From the NCBI GenBank assembly GCA_020632925.1, contig JACKER010000007.1, positions 496,001 to 560,000 on the forward strand: 64,000 nt of DNA, read 5' to 3'. The notes under the pieces are model-generated. The model made no database searches and was not told the origin of the DNA. It worked only from the letters and a program-made list of their open reading frames with translations. The translations under genes and the position numbers were made by a program. This DNA comes from Alphaproteobacteria bacterium. GTDB lineage: Bacteria > Myxococcota_A > UBA796 > GCA-2862545. This document shows, piece after piece, positions 22,030 through 30,717 of this stretch; positions within the stretch are counted from its first letter, which is position 1; the number at the start of each line of letters is the position of its first letter.

Positions 22030-24972
22030 ATGACGCGCACCGTACCCGCTCTGCTCCTCCTCCTCGCCGTTCCATCCCTGGCGGAGGCTCGCGACGTGCA
22101 GCGCTTCGTGCTCGCAGCGGGGAACAACGACGGCGGGCCCACGCGGGAACCGCTGCGCTGGGCCGTCGCCGACGCCGAGCGGGTCGCCACGGTGCTCGCC
22201 GACCTGGGTGGGGTCGCGGCCAGCGATCTCGAGGTGCTGCGCGAACCCGGCCCGAAGGAGCTGCTGGGGGCCCTGGAGCGCGTGGGCCAGCGCGTGGCGT
22301 CGGCGGAGGCAGCCGGGCTGCGCACCGAGGTCGTGGTCTACTTCTCGGGGCACTCGGACGAGCGTGGGCTGGTCCTGAGCGGCCAGTCCCTGACCTACGA
22401 CGAGCTGCGCGCCGGGCTCGAGGCCATCCCCTCGGACGTGCGCGTCGCGGTGGTGGACGCGTGCTCGTCGGGGGCGCTGGTTCGCGAGAAGGGGGGTGTC
22501 CAGCGGCCCGCCTTCCTGCTCGACCTCTCCAACGACATCGAGGGGCAGGCGATCCTCACGTCGAGCTCGGCGGAGGAGAGCAGCCAGGAGTCCGACCGGC
22601 TGGAGGGCTCGTTCTTCACGCACCACCTGGTGACCGGCCTCCGCGGTGCGGCGGACCAGTCGGGCGATGGGCGCGTCACGCTCACCGAGGCGTACCGCTT
22701 CGCCTACGACGCCACCCTCGGCAGCACCGAGCGCACGACCTACGGACCGCAGCACCCGTCCTGGTCCATGCGGTTGGAGGGTGCCGGCGACCTCGTGATC
22801 ACCGATGTCGCCGCCATCTCGTCCTCGCTCGTGCTCGCGTCCGATCTGCGGGGGCGGGTGTTCCTGCGCGACGGCGGTGGCCACCTGGTCGCCGAGCTCG
22901 ACAAGCCGGCGGGCCACGACGTGGCGCTCGGCGTGGACGCGGGCCACTACACGCTGACGGTCGAGCTGGACGACGGGTTGTACGAGACCGAGCTGGATCT
23001 CGAGCCGGACACGAGCCTCCAGGTGACGACCTCGACGCTCGTGCTCGTCGTGCCGGAGGCGGGTCGTCCCCGCGGAGATGCACCTCCGCGCCCGTTCCAC
23101 CGCGAGCGCGACGAACAGCGCCCGCCGATCGAGCTCGATCGCGGCGACTACGTGATCACTCGCGAACAGATCGCGCGCCGCGGCTACCGCTCTGTCGCGG
23201 ACGTCCTGGCCTCGGTGCCAGGCGTGTACCGGGCCTACGATCGTGTCGAGGAGCGGATCGTGTCCCGTGGCCGCATGACCGATCGGCGTGCGCCGAGCCG
23301 GACGATGCAGGTGCTGATCGATGGTCGGCCGTTGCCGCGCACCGCGCTCGGCGACTGGATGTTCGGGCCGGAGATGATCCCGATCACCGCGGTCGAGCGG
23401 GTGGTGTTCACCCAGGGCGTGGCGACCTCGGTGGAGGCCGGCGGTGCCACCACCGCGACCATCGACATCGTCACCCGCCCGGCCTCGGGCCCGCACGACG
23501 ACGAGATCCGCGCGAGCGGCGGTGGCATGGGCCAGCTGGGCGGCGGGGGCGACGGCACCGTGGCGGCCTCCGGGGGCGGCGTCTGGAGCCGGGTGGCGGT
23601 CGCGGGGGGCTGGGCGTCGCGGGAGGCGGCGCCGGGCACCAGCTTCGACGACGTGCCTCCCAACGACCTGGGCCGCACCTCCACGGGACTCGCGGTGGCG
23701 GGGGCGGCGATCGGATCGGGTGGGCTGCGGTGGACCGCGCTGGTCTCCGATCGGCGGGCGGCCAACTGGTACGACCCGGTCGCTCCCTTCGCCGAGAGCT
23801 GGACCGAGCGTGGCGATCTCGCGACGCGGCTGGACGGCTTCGGCAGGGCGGGGACCTGGGATCTCGAGGCGGGGGTGGGGCTGGCCGGCAGCCAGCTGGC
23901 GGGGGTGCGCGATCTCCGAACGCCCCAGCGGCTCGAGGCAGGCGCAGCCTGGACGGGATCGGCGCGGAGCACCGCCACGACCGAGGGCTCGGCCGGCTCG
24001 CTGCGGCTCGGCGCCGATCTGGCCTGGGAGCACCTGTCGGCGATGACCTTCGGCACCTCCAGCGGGACGACCGCGCTGGACCGGCAACGGGCAGCCGTGT
24101 TCGGTGACGTGACGCGGCCGATCCTCGGGCCGTTGGCCGCGGTCGGCTCGGCGCGCGCGGAGATCGCCTCCAGCCAGGCGCCGACCCTCGCGGGGCGGGC
24201 GGGCTTCGCGGTCACGACGCGGCGGGTGTGGTGGGAGCTCGTCGGGGTCAGCGGGGTGATGGCGAACCCGGCGGTCCTCGAGGTGCTGCGATCGACCACG
24301 CCCGGCGACATCACGGGCTGGGGGCGCACGGAGGCCCCGTCGTCGACGTTCTCGCTGGGCGCGGAGATGCGGACGAGGGTGGTCCCCCTGCGGGGGCTGG
24401 ACCTCGGGCTCTCGGGGTATGGCCAGAACGTGTGGGGGCAGGTGTCGTTCTTGCCCCAGTCCTCCGACCCCGTGGTGTCCGCTGCGCCCCTGGCGGCCGG
24501 CGGCGAGGCCTGGGTGAACGCTCGGGCGGCGCTGAGCGAGGACACCTGGATCGGCGGTGGTGTCTCCGGTGGTGCGAACGGCACGGGGTTCGGAGGCGCC
24601 TACGAGAGGGCGGTCCCCTCGCTCCTCGGAGCGGCGCGACTCGACGGAGGACTGACCGAGGACCGGCTGGTGGCCACGCTGGAGGGCAGCTACGGCGTGC
24701 TGCCCGTGGAGGACGTCCGCTACGGCGAGGTCGATCTGGCCCTGGCCTCCAGGCTGGTCCACACCGAGGGCTCCGACCTGCGGCTGGTGATCCGCGGCAC
24801 CAACCTGCTCCAGCTCGCGAACCCGGTCCCGAGCTACGTGCTCGCGTTCGATCCGAGCTCGTCGACGGGCGCCACCACCTTCGCCTTCCAGTCCCCCTTC
24901 GGCCGGGATCCGTACGAGAACATCCTCGCGCTCGGCCGCACGGTGACGCTCACCGTGGACCTCACGTTCTGA
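22030..24972 (+). CDS. caspase-like peptidase fused to a TonB-dependent receptor
   Basis: 980 residues in one uninterrupted frame. Signal peptide residues 1-20 (ending SLAEA). Residues 21-245 are a caspase/metacaspase (C14) fold with the His in VVYFSGHSDERG (His108) and the Cys in VAVVDACSSGA (Cys145). A PEGA-like beta module follows (~260-345), then a TonB plug (~370-480: ITREQIARRGYRSVADVLASVPG; VLIDGRPLPR; VERVVFTQG) and a Gly/aromatic-rich barrel to a C-terminal Phe. The protease would sit in the periplasm beneath an outer-membrane receptor. No TonB box was assigned. It is divergent from the metalloprotease and overlaps the convergent glycosyltransferase by 11 bases. Confidence 0.87.
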   Translation: MTRTVPALLLLLAVPSLAEARDVQRFVLAAGNNDGGPTREPLRWAVADAERVATVLADLGGVAASDLEVLREPGPKELLGALERVGQRVASAEAAGLRTEVVVYFSGHSDERGLVLSGQSLTYDELRAGLEAIPSDVRVAVVDACSSGALVREKGGVQRPAFLLDLSNDIEGQAILTSSSAEESSQESDRLEGSFFTHHLVTGLRGAADQSGDGRVTLTEAYRFAYDATLGSTERTTYGPQHPSWSMRLEGAGDLVITDVAAISSSLVLASDLRGRVFLRDGGGHLVAELDKPAGHDVALGVDAGHYTLTVELDDGLYETELDLEPDTSLQVTTSTLVLVVPEAGRPRGDAPPRPFHRERDEQRPPIELDRGDYVITREQIARRGYRSVADVLASVPGVYRAYDRVEERIVSRGRMTDRRAPSRTMQVLIDGRPLPRTALGDWMFGPEMIPITAVERVVFTQGVATSVEAGGATTATIDIVTRPASGPHDDEIRASGGGMGQLGGGGDGTVAASGGGVWSRVAVAGGWASREAAPGTSFDDVPPNDLGRTSTGLAVAGAAIGSGGLRWTALVSDRRAANWYDPVAPFAESWTERGDLATRLDGFGRAGTWDLEAGVGLAGSQLAGVRDLRTPQRLEAGAAWTGSARSTATTEGSAGSLRLGADLAWEHLSAMTFGTSSGTTALDRQRAAVFGDVTRPILGPLAAVGSARAEIASSQAPTLAGRAGFAVTTRRVWWELVGVSGVMANPAVLEVLRSTTPGDITGWGRTEAPSSTFSLGAEMRTRVVPLRGLDLGLSGYGQNVWGQVSFLPQSSDPVVSAAPLAAGGEAWVNARAALSEDTWIGGGVSGGANGTGFGGAYERAVPSLLGAARLDGGLTEDRLVATLEGSYGVLPVEDVRYGEVDLALASRLVHTEGSDLRLVIRGTNLLQLANPVPSYVLAFDPSSSTGATTFAFQSPFGRDPYENILALGRTVTLTVDLTF

Positions 24973-25993
24973 GAGCCTCGACGACGACCGCGTCCCAGCT
25001 CCTCACCCAGGGCTCGCGGGGGTGGTCCAGGACCGCTCGAACCGCGGATGCCCACCGGTGTGGAGCGCGGTCGCCCAGGACGATCCCGTGGTTCCCGACG
25101 AGCTCCCCGACGTCGCCGGTGTCGGTGCCGACCACGGGCAGGCCGGCCGCGCGGTAGGCGAGCACCTTGAGGGGGCAGAACCACGGGGGGCCGGCGGGGT
25201 CGTAGGGCGCGAGCCCCACGTCGGCGGCGGCCAGCACGTCGGGGACCCGCTCCGGCGGAACCCGCCCCAGGCGTCGCAGGCGGGGGTGGTCGGTGGGCGG
25301 ATGCGCGCCGTCGCCGGCGACGAGCAGGGTCCACCGCGGGTCGAGGGCGTCGAGCAGCGCCGGGAGCCAGTCCGCGCCCTGCCAGCGGTGCATCGTGCCG
25401 AGGTAGACCGCGGTGGGGCCGGTGAGGCCCAGCGTCGCGCGGGTCCGCTCGCGGTCGCCCGGGGGCAGCGGCTCGATGCCGTTGGGGACGTGGCGGGCGG
25501 TGACCCCGAGGGTGCGCAGGTGGTCGACGAGCCAGCGGCTGACCGCGATCGCGTCGGCACCCTCGAGGATCCGCGCCTGGCGCCGCAGCTCGCGGGGGCG
25601 AGGGGACTCGGGCCAGCGGCGCTCCCAGGCGACGGGGGCGTTCACCTCCACGATCCGCCGGCAACGGGCGCGTCGCGCGGGGGCGGCCGAGCTCGGGTCG
25701 AAGCGCTCCCACACGAGCTCGGGGGTGAAGCCGTCGGTGGCCACGGACCACAGGCGGTGGCCGTCGACGCGAGCACCGAGCGTGCGCAGCCCGTCGGGCC
25801 AGGTGCGCGCGAGGTGGACGGCGGGCAGCTCGCAGGGCAGCTCGCCCCGAGGGTCGGCGGCGAGCGGGGTGGCGACGCGGAGCGTGTGCCCCGCGCGGAC
25901 GAGCGCCCGCCCGACGCCGCGGAGGTGCGCGCTGGCGCCGGAGGGGCCGCGGAGCGGGATCCCGCGAGCGCCGCACCAGAGGAGGGCGTTCAG
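24962..25993 (-). CDS. glycosyltransferase family 4-like protein
   Basis: 343 residues of the GT-B fold. The N-terminal donor region GIPLRGPSGASAHLRGVGRAL is a typical GT4 opening; GADAIAVSRWLVDHL, VPNGIEPL, AVYLGTMHRWQGADWL, and a late nucleotide-sugar region (LAAADVGLAPYDPAG, PLKVLAYRAAGLPVVGT) follow. Sugar and acceptor are unknown. No ATG, GTG or TTG is available near the conserved N terminus. The best start is CTG at 25993, which overlaps the upstream stop as CTGA, matching the overlap style of this genome. It ends inside the last codons of the caspase-receptor gene. Confidence 0.85.
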   Translation of the reverse strand: MNALLWCGARGIPLRGPSGASAHLRGVGRALVRAGHTLRVATPLAADPRGELPCELPAVHLARTWPDGLRTLGARVDGHRLWSVATDGFTPELVWERFDPSSAAPARRARCRRIVEVNAPVAWERRWPESPRPRELRRQARILEGADAIAVSRWLVDHLRTLGVTARHVPNGIEPLPPGDRERTRATLGLTGPTAVYLGTMHRWQGADWLPALLDALDPRWTLLVAGDGAHPPTDHPRLRRLGRVPPERVPDVLAAADVGLAPYDPAGPPWFCPLKVLAYRAAGLPVVGTDTGDVGELVGNHGIVLGDRAPHRWASAVRAVLDHPREPWVRSWDAVVVEALRT

Positions 25994-27153
25994 GCGAGCG
26001 CGGCCTTGAGCGCCTGGTCGAGATCCTCGAGGAGATCCTCGACGTTCTCGATGCCGATCGAGAGGCGGACGAGGCCGTCGTCGATCCCGAGCGCCTTGCG
26101 CTGCGCGGGCGGCACGCTCGCGTGCGTCATCGACGCGGGGAGCTCGATCAGCGACTCCACCCCGCCCAGCGACTCCGCCAGCGTGAAGAGGCGCGTCGAC
26201 GACACGAAGCGCTCGGCGCGCGCGAGATCGACGTCGAGCACGAAGCTCACCATGCCGCCGAAGCCCGACATCTGCCGGCGAGCCACGTCGTACCCGGGGT
26301 CGGAGGGGAGCATGGGATAGTGCAGGCGCTTCACGCGCGGGTGCTCCGCGAGCCAGTCGACGACGCGGCGCGCGTTCGCCTGGTGTCGCTCCATGCGGAC
26401 CGCGAGCGTCTTGAGGCCGCGCAGGACGAGCCACGCATCCCACGGACCGGGGACCGCGCCCGACGCGTTCTGCAGGAAGCGCAGGTCGGTCGCCACCTGG
26501 TCGTGGCTGGTCAGCACGATGCCGCCGACCACGTCGCTGTGCCCGTTGAGGTACTTCGTGACCGAGTGGACCACGAGGTCCGCGCCGAGCGAGAGCGGGC
26601 GCTGGAACACCGGCGTGGCGAACGTGTTGTCCACGGCCAGCAGCGCCCCGATCTCCTTGCACCGCGCCGCGACCGCAGCGATGTCCGTCACCTTGAGCAG
26701 CGGGTTCGTGGGCGTCTCGATCCAGACGAGGTGCGTGCCCTCGGGGATCGCCGCGCGGGGATCGACGCGCGTGAAGTCCACGTACGAGAAGGAGATCCCC
26801 CGGCGGGCATAGACACGCTCGAAGAGCCGGAAGGTCCCACCGTACAGATCGTCGCCCGCCACCACCTTCGCGTCGGCGGGCAGCATCTGCAGGACGGTGC
26901 TCGTCGCGGCCAGGCCCGAGCCGAACGCGATCCCGGTGGTCGCGCCCTCGAGGTCGGCGACGCAGCGCTCCATGGCCTCGCGGGTCGGGTTGTGCGTGCG
27001 GGCGTACTCGTACCCCTTGTGGCGGGCCGGGCCCTCCTGCGCGTAGGTCGAGGTCTGGAAGACCGGCGGCATCACGGCGCCGGTGGTCGGCTCCGGGAAC
27101 TGCCCGGCGTGGATGACCCGGGTCTCGAGGCGATCGTGCTCGTTGGTGGACAT
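25990..27153 (-). CDS. cystathionine gamma-synthase / gamma-lyase family PLP enzyme
   Basis: 387 residues of the Cys/Met metabolism PLP family. The PLP Lys is in VHSVTKYLNGHSDVVGG; YEYARTHNPTREAMERC, IETPTNPLLKVTDI, DNTFATPVFQRP and ESLGGVESLIELPA are family blocks. With a cystathionine beta-synthase gene directly upstream (one base between stop and start), it most likely acts as cystathionine gamma-lyase in reverse transsulfuration, giving cysteine from homocysteine. Gamma-synthase activity cannot be excluded from sequence alone. Confidence 0.9.
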   Translation of the reverse strand: MSTNEHDRLETRVIHAGQFPEPTTGAVMPPVFQTSTYAQEGPARHKGYEYARTHNPTREAMERCVADLEGATTGIAFGSGLAATSTVLQMLPADAKVVAGDDLYGGTFRLFERVYARRGISFSYVDFTRVDPRAAIPEGTHLVWIETPTNPLLKVTDIAAVAARCKEIGALLAVDNTFATPVFQRPLSLGADLVVHSVTKYLNGHSDVVGGIVLTSHDQVATDLRFLQNASGAVPGPWDAWLVLRGLKTLAVRMERHQANARRVVDWLAEHPRVKRLHYPMLPSDPGYDVARRQMSGFGGMVSFVLDVDLARAERFVSSTRLFTLAESLGGVESLIELPASMTHASVPPAQRKALGIDDGLVRLSIGIENVEDLLEDLDQALKAALA

Positions 27154-27154
27154 C

Positions 27155-28525
27155 TCAGGCCCCCGTCTTGCGCGCGACGTGGTCGATCAGGTCGATCCGC
27201 GTGACGACGCCGATGAGCTGCTCGTTCTCCATGACCAGCGCCACCCGGAAGCGGCGGAGGAGGTCCGACAGGACGGTCACGTCGGTGTTCCGGTCGACCA
27301 CGCAGAAGTCCATGGTCGCGAGCGATCCGGCGGCCGACGCCTTGGGGCCGAGCGCCGCCTCGAGCAGGTTCGTCTCGTGCAGCACACCGGCGATCCGGTC
27401 GCCGCGCAGCACCGGGACCTGGCTGATGCCGTGCTCCTTGAGGAGCTTGATCGCGTCGAACACCGTGACCTTCTCGTCCACGACGATCGGCTTGCGGTTC
27501 CCGTTCGTCTCGAGGATGTCGGCCACGGACCCGAGCTTCTGTGGCTCGTCCATCATCCCGCTCTCCGCCATCCACTGATCGTTGTAGACCTTCGAGAGGT
27601 ACTTGCTCCCGCCGTCGGGCAGGACGATGACCACGTTGAGCCCCTCGCGATCGTTGGCCCGCACCCACTTGAGCGCGCCGGCCACCGCGGTCCCGGAGGA
27701 CACGCCCGCGAAGATCCCTTCTTCCCGGCACAGCCGGCGGGTCATCTGGAAGCCTTCCTTGTCGGCCACCCGGACCACGTCGTCCACGTACTCGAAGTTC
27801 ATGGTCGAAGGCAGGAAGTCCTCGCCGATCCCCTCGATCAGGTACGAGAAGGGCTCGGTGAGCTGACCGGTCCGGAAGTAGTCGTAGTAGAGCGAGCCGA
27901 CCGGATCGACGCCCACCGTGCGCATCTTCGGGTTCCGCTCCTTGAGGTACTTGCTGGTGCCGGTGACCGTGCCGCCCGTCCCCAGGCCGGCGACGAACAC
28001 GTGCAGCTGGTCGCCCATCTGATCCCACAGCTCGGGGCCGGTCGAGTCGTAGTGCGCCTGCCAGTTGCTGGGGTTGTGGTACTGGTTCGCGTAGAACGCG
28101 TTCGGGGTCTCGTCGGCGATCTTCCGGGACACCTTGTAGTAGGAGCGGGGATCCTCGGCGTCGACGTTGGTCGGCGTGACCACCACCCGGGCGCCATATG
28201 CCCGCAGGGCGGCCCGCTTCTCCTCGGACTGCTTGTCGGGCAGCACGAACACGCAGGTGTACCCCCGGACCGCGGCCGTCATCGCGAGGCCGGCCCCCGT
28301 GTTGCCGCTCGTGGCCTCGACGATCACCCCGCCGGGCTTGAGCGCGCCGCTGCGCTCGGCGTCGTCCACCATGCGGACCGCCATCCGATCCTTGACGGAG
28401 CCACCCGGGTTCATGAACTCGAGCTTCACGTAGACGTTGGCCTTCAGGCCCTGCGTCAGGTGGTTCAGCTTCACGATCGGCGTGTTGCCGATGCACTCCA
28501 GCACGTTCTCGTAGACGTCTCGCAC
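27155..28525 (-). CDS. cystathionine beta-synthase with CBS-domain pair
   Basis: 456 residues. The catalytic PLP domain (residues 1-320) has NPGGSVKDRMA with the PLP Lys, EATSGNTGAGLAM and AGLGTGGTVTGTSKYL. Two C-terminal CBS motifs (KPIVVDEKVTVFDAIKLL and TMDFCVVDRNTDVTVLSDLL) form a regulatory pair that binds adenosyl ligands in family members. There is no N-terminal heme module. It condenses homocysteine with serine. Upstream lies a 91-base divergent region shared with the aldehyde-dehydrogenase-like gene. Confidence 0.92.
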   Translation of the reverse strand: MRDVYENVLECIGNTPIVKLNHLTQGLKANVYVKLEFMNPGGSVKDRMAVRMVDDAERSGALKPGGVIVEATSGNTGAGLAMTAAVRGYTCVFVLPDKQSEEKRAALRAYGARVVVTPTNVDAEDPRSYYKVSRKIADETPNAFYANQYHNPSNWQAHYDSTGPELWDQMGDQLHVFVAGLGTGGTVTGTSKYLKERNPKMRTVGVDPVGSLYYDYFRTGQLTEPFSYLIEGIGEDFLPSTMNFEYVDDVVRVADKEGFQMTRRLCREEGIFAGVSSGTAVAGALKWVRANDREGLNVVIVLPDGGSKYLSKVYNDQWMAESGMMDEPQKLGSVADILETNGNRKPIVVDEKVTVFDAIKLLKEHGISQVPVLRGDRIAGVLHETNLLEAALGPKASAAGSLATMDFCVVDRNTDVTVLSDLLRRFRVALVMENEQLIGVVTRIDLIDHVARKTGA

Positions 28526-28616
28526 GTTCGCCTCGGTCGGGGCGTCCGCGTAACCGTGGAGAGGGGGGTGCGCTCGCGTCGTGCCGTGCTAGTCTCGCCC
28601 GTCGAGGGACGTACGC

Positions 28617-30170
28617 GTGGAAGAGGTCCGCGAGCGGCTGCTGCGCCGCGGCGACTACATCTGGGGATCCTGGACCAAGCCCGAGCGGGTGGACGGGTAC
28701 ATCGTCGGGGTGAACCCCGGGGATCGCTCCGACGTGCTCGGCAGGTTCCCCTTCTCCGAATCGAGCGTCGGGGACGCGGTCGAGTGCGCTACGCGCGGGC
28801 TCGTGACCTGGCGCCGCGTGGGTCGTGTGGAGCGCTCCAAGGCGCTGCGCAAGTTCCGCGATCTCATGCAGAAGCACGCCGACCGGTACGCCGCCCTGGT
28901 GACCCGGGAGACGGGCAAGCCGCTGTGGGAGACGCGCCAGGAGGTGCACGCCTCGGTCCGCGCGGTCGACCTGCTGCTGGAGGACGGGCTCGCGCTCCTC
29001 GAGCCGCGGATCCTCAACGAACGCGAGGCGCGCTCGGACTTCCGCCCGCGCGGCGTCGTCGCGATCCTGGTGCCGTACAACACGCCGCTGATGATCGGGA
29101 CCCTGCACGCCTGCGCCGCGTTGCTCGCCGGGAACACCATCGTCATCAAGCCGAGCAAGTTCACGCCGGGCGTCGGGCAGGCGATCGCCGAGCTCTTCGA
29201 CAAGTGCAAGCTGCCCCGCGGGGTGGTGAACCTGGTCCAGGGATCCGGGAGCTCGATCGGCAACAAGCTCGTGACCCACCCGGGCATCGACAGCCTGCTG
29301 TTCAGCGGGGCGTACGCGACGGCCGTGGAGATCCGCAAGGCGACGGTCGAGCGGCCGGAGCTCCCCGTGATGTTCCAGTGCGGCGGCAAGGGCGCGGCGC
29401 TGGTCGTCGGGGGATGCGAGCTCGATCGGGCCGTGTACGAGACGCTCCTCGGCGCCTTCCTCACCTCCGGCCAGCGTCCGACCTCCACCGGTCGGGTGAT
29501 CGTGACCGAGGACGTGTTCGGCGCGTACGTGGACGAGCTGGTCCGGCGCGCCCGCAAGCTCCGCGTGGGGTACGGCTTCGAGCCCCAGACCTTCCTCGGC
29601 CCCGTCATCAGCGAGAACTTCCGCACGCGGTACCGTCGGTACGGCCGGGCGCTGGTGCAGCGCGGGCACGAGGCCCTGCTCGAGGCGCGCAACCGGGAGA
29701 TGCCGGGCCGCCGCGGGTTCTACGTCGATCCGGCGATCTACGTGGTGAACTGGGAGAACGGGAACGGCTTCATCAACGACGAGCCGCCGGGCCCCACGCT
29801 GCTGGTCTACAAGGTGCGCGACTGGGAAGAGGGCGTGGCGCTGCACAACCGCCTGATGTACCGCCCGTCGACCAGCCTGTTCGTGACCCCGGACTACCCG
29901 GATCTCCCGGAGATCGTGGGGCGTCTCAAGACGGGCGCACTGGGGCTGAACCGCTCGACCATCGGCGCGAGCCTGCGCCTGCCCGCGGTCGGCCTGGGGC
30001 GCTCCAGCAACGGCGTGGTCGCGGGGATCGACCTGGTCCGCTTCCTGTCGACGCCCCGGTGCACCCTGGTCGAGAGCCGCCCGTTCGATCCGTCGCAGGT
30101 CGCGCCGGGAACGAACTGGGACGACGACGACGAGCCGATCTCCGTCGAGATCGAGCTCGAGAGCCTCTAG
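28617..30170 (+). CDS. aldehyde dehydrogenase-fold protein lacking catalytic Cys and Glu
   Basis: 517 residues, closest in motif pattern to succinylglutamate-semialdehyde dehydrogenase (AstD type). The oxyanion Asn is kept (PYNTP, Asn155), as is the NAD-binding region (FSGAYATAVEIRK). However, the general-base Glu position in the GGK block reads Gln254 (FQCGGKG), and the nucleophile in GQRCT reads Pro288 (SGQRPTS). The 34-residue spacing between them equals that of active ALDHs, so the replacements are real, not misalignment. Dehydrogenase chemistry is very unlikely; a binding, structural or regulatory role is inferred. GTG start with GAGGG upstream; a SlyD-like gene follows after 21 bases. 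Confidence 0.85.
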   Translation: MEEVRERLLRRGDYIWGSWTKPERVDGYIVGVNPGDRSDVLGRFPFSESSVGDAVECATRGLVTWRRVGRVERSKALRKFRDLMQKHADRYAALVTRETGKPLWETRQEVHASVRAVDLLLEDGLALLEPRILNEREARSDFRPRGVVAILVPYNTPLMIGTLHACAALLAGNTIVIKPSKFTPGVGQAIAELFDKCKLPRGVVNLVQGSGSSIGNKLVTHPGIDSLLFSGAYATAVEIRKATVERPELPVMFQCGGKGAALVVGGCELDRAVYETLLGAFLTSGQRPTSTGRVIVTEDVFGAYVDELVRRARKLRVGYGFEPQTFLGPVISENFRTRYRRYGRALVQRGHEALLEARNREMPGRRGFYVDPAIYVVNWENGNGFINDEPPGPTLLVYKVRDWEEGVALHNRLMYRPSTSLFVTPDYPDLPEIVGRLKTGALGLNRSTIGASLRLPAVGLGRSSNGVVAGIDLVRFLSTPRCTLVESRPFDPSQVAPGTNWDDDDEPISVEIELESL

Positions 30171-30191
30171 GCACCGCGGAGCGAGGGATCG

Positions 30192-30683
30192 ATGGCCGAG
30201 CAGGTGGAGAACGACAAGGTCGTGCTGATGCACTACGCCTTGAAGACGGACGACAAGGTGGTCGAGAGCACGTTCGGGGGCTCCCCGATGGCGTACCTCC
30301 ACGGTCACGGCAACCTCGTCCCCGGGCTGGAGACGGCGCTGTCGGGCCGCGAGGTGGGCGCGCGCCTCGAGGTGCGGGTCGAGCCGGCGCAGGGCTTCGG
30401 GGAGAAGCAGGGGAAGGGGGCCATGCCGGTGCCCCGCAAGGAGTTCCCCAAGAAGATGAAGCTCCAGGTCGGGATGCCCATCGAGATCAAGGACTCGTCG
30501 GGCACGCCCGTGAAGGTGTGGGTCACGAAGGTGCAGGGCGCGCAGGTGTGGATCGACCTCGATCATCCCCTGGCAGGCAAGGAGCTCACCTTCGACGTGG
30601 AGATCCTCGGGATCCGCGACGCCATGCCCGGCGAGCTCGAGCACGGCCATGCGCACGGACCCGACGGGCACCACCACCATTGA
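30192..30683 (+). CDS. slyD: FKBP-type peptidyl-prolyl isomerase, SlyD-like
   Basis: 163 residues. FKBP core with VLMHYALKTDDKVVES and LVPGLETALSGREVG, an insert-in-flap region, and a His-rich tail (HGHAHGPDGHHHH) that would bind nickel or other metals, as in SlyD. It is a cytoplasmic cis-trans prolyl isomerase, chaperone and metal-handling protein by family. Close spacing after the ALDH-like gene suggests one transcript. Residues of the isomerase pocket are partly changed from E. coli SlyD, so activity level is uncertain. Confidence 0.88.
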   Translation: MAEQVENDKVVLMHYALKTDDKVVESTFGGSPMAYLHGHGNLVPGLETALSGREVGARLEVRVEPAQGFGEKQGKGAMPVPRKEFPKKMKLQVGMPIEIKDSSGTPVKVWVTKVQGAQVWIDLDHPLAGKELTFDVEILGIRDAMPGELEHGHAHGPDGHHHH

Positions 30684-30717
30684 GGTAGGCTGACGGGGGA
30701 CGCCACCGGAGGTCACG

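Noticed and set aside
27083..30688. 1201-codon plus-strand frame spanning the CBS and ALDH-like genes
   Set aside because: A shadow of genes on both strands with Arg/Gly/Pro-rich low-information sequence.
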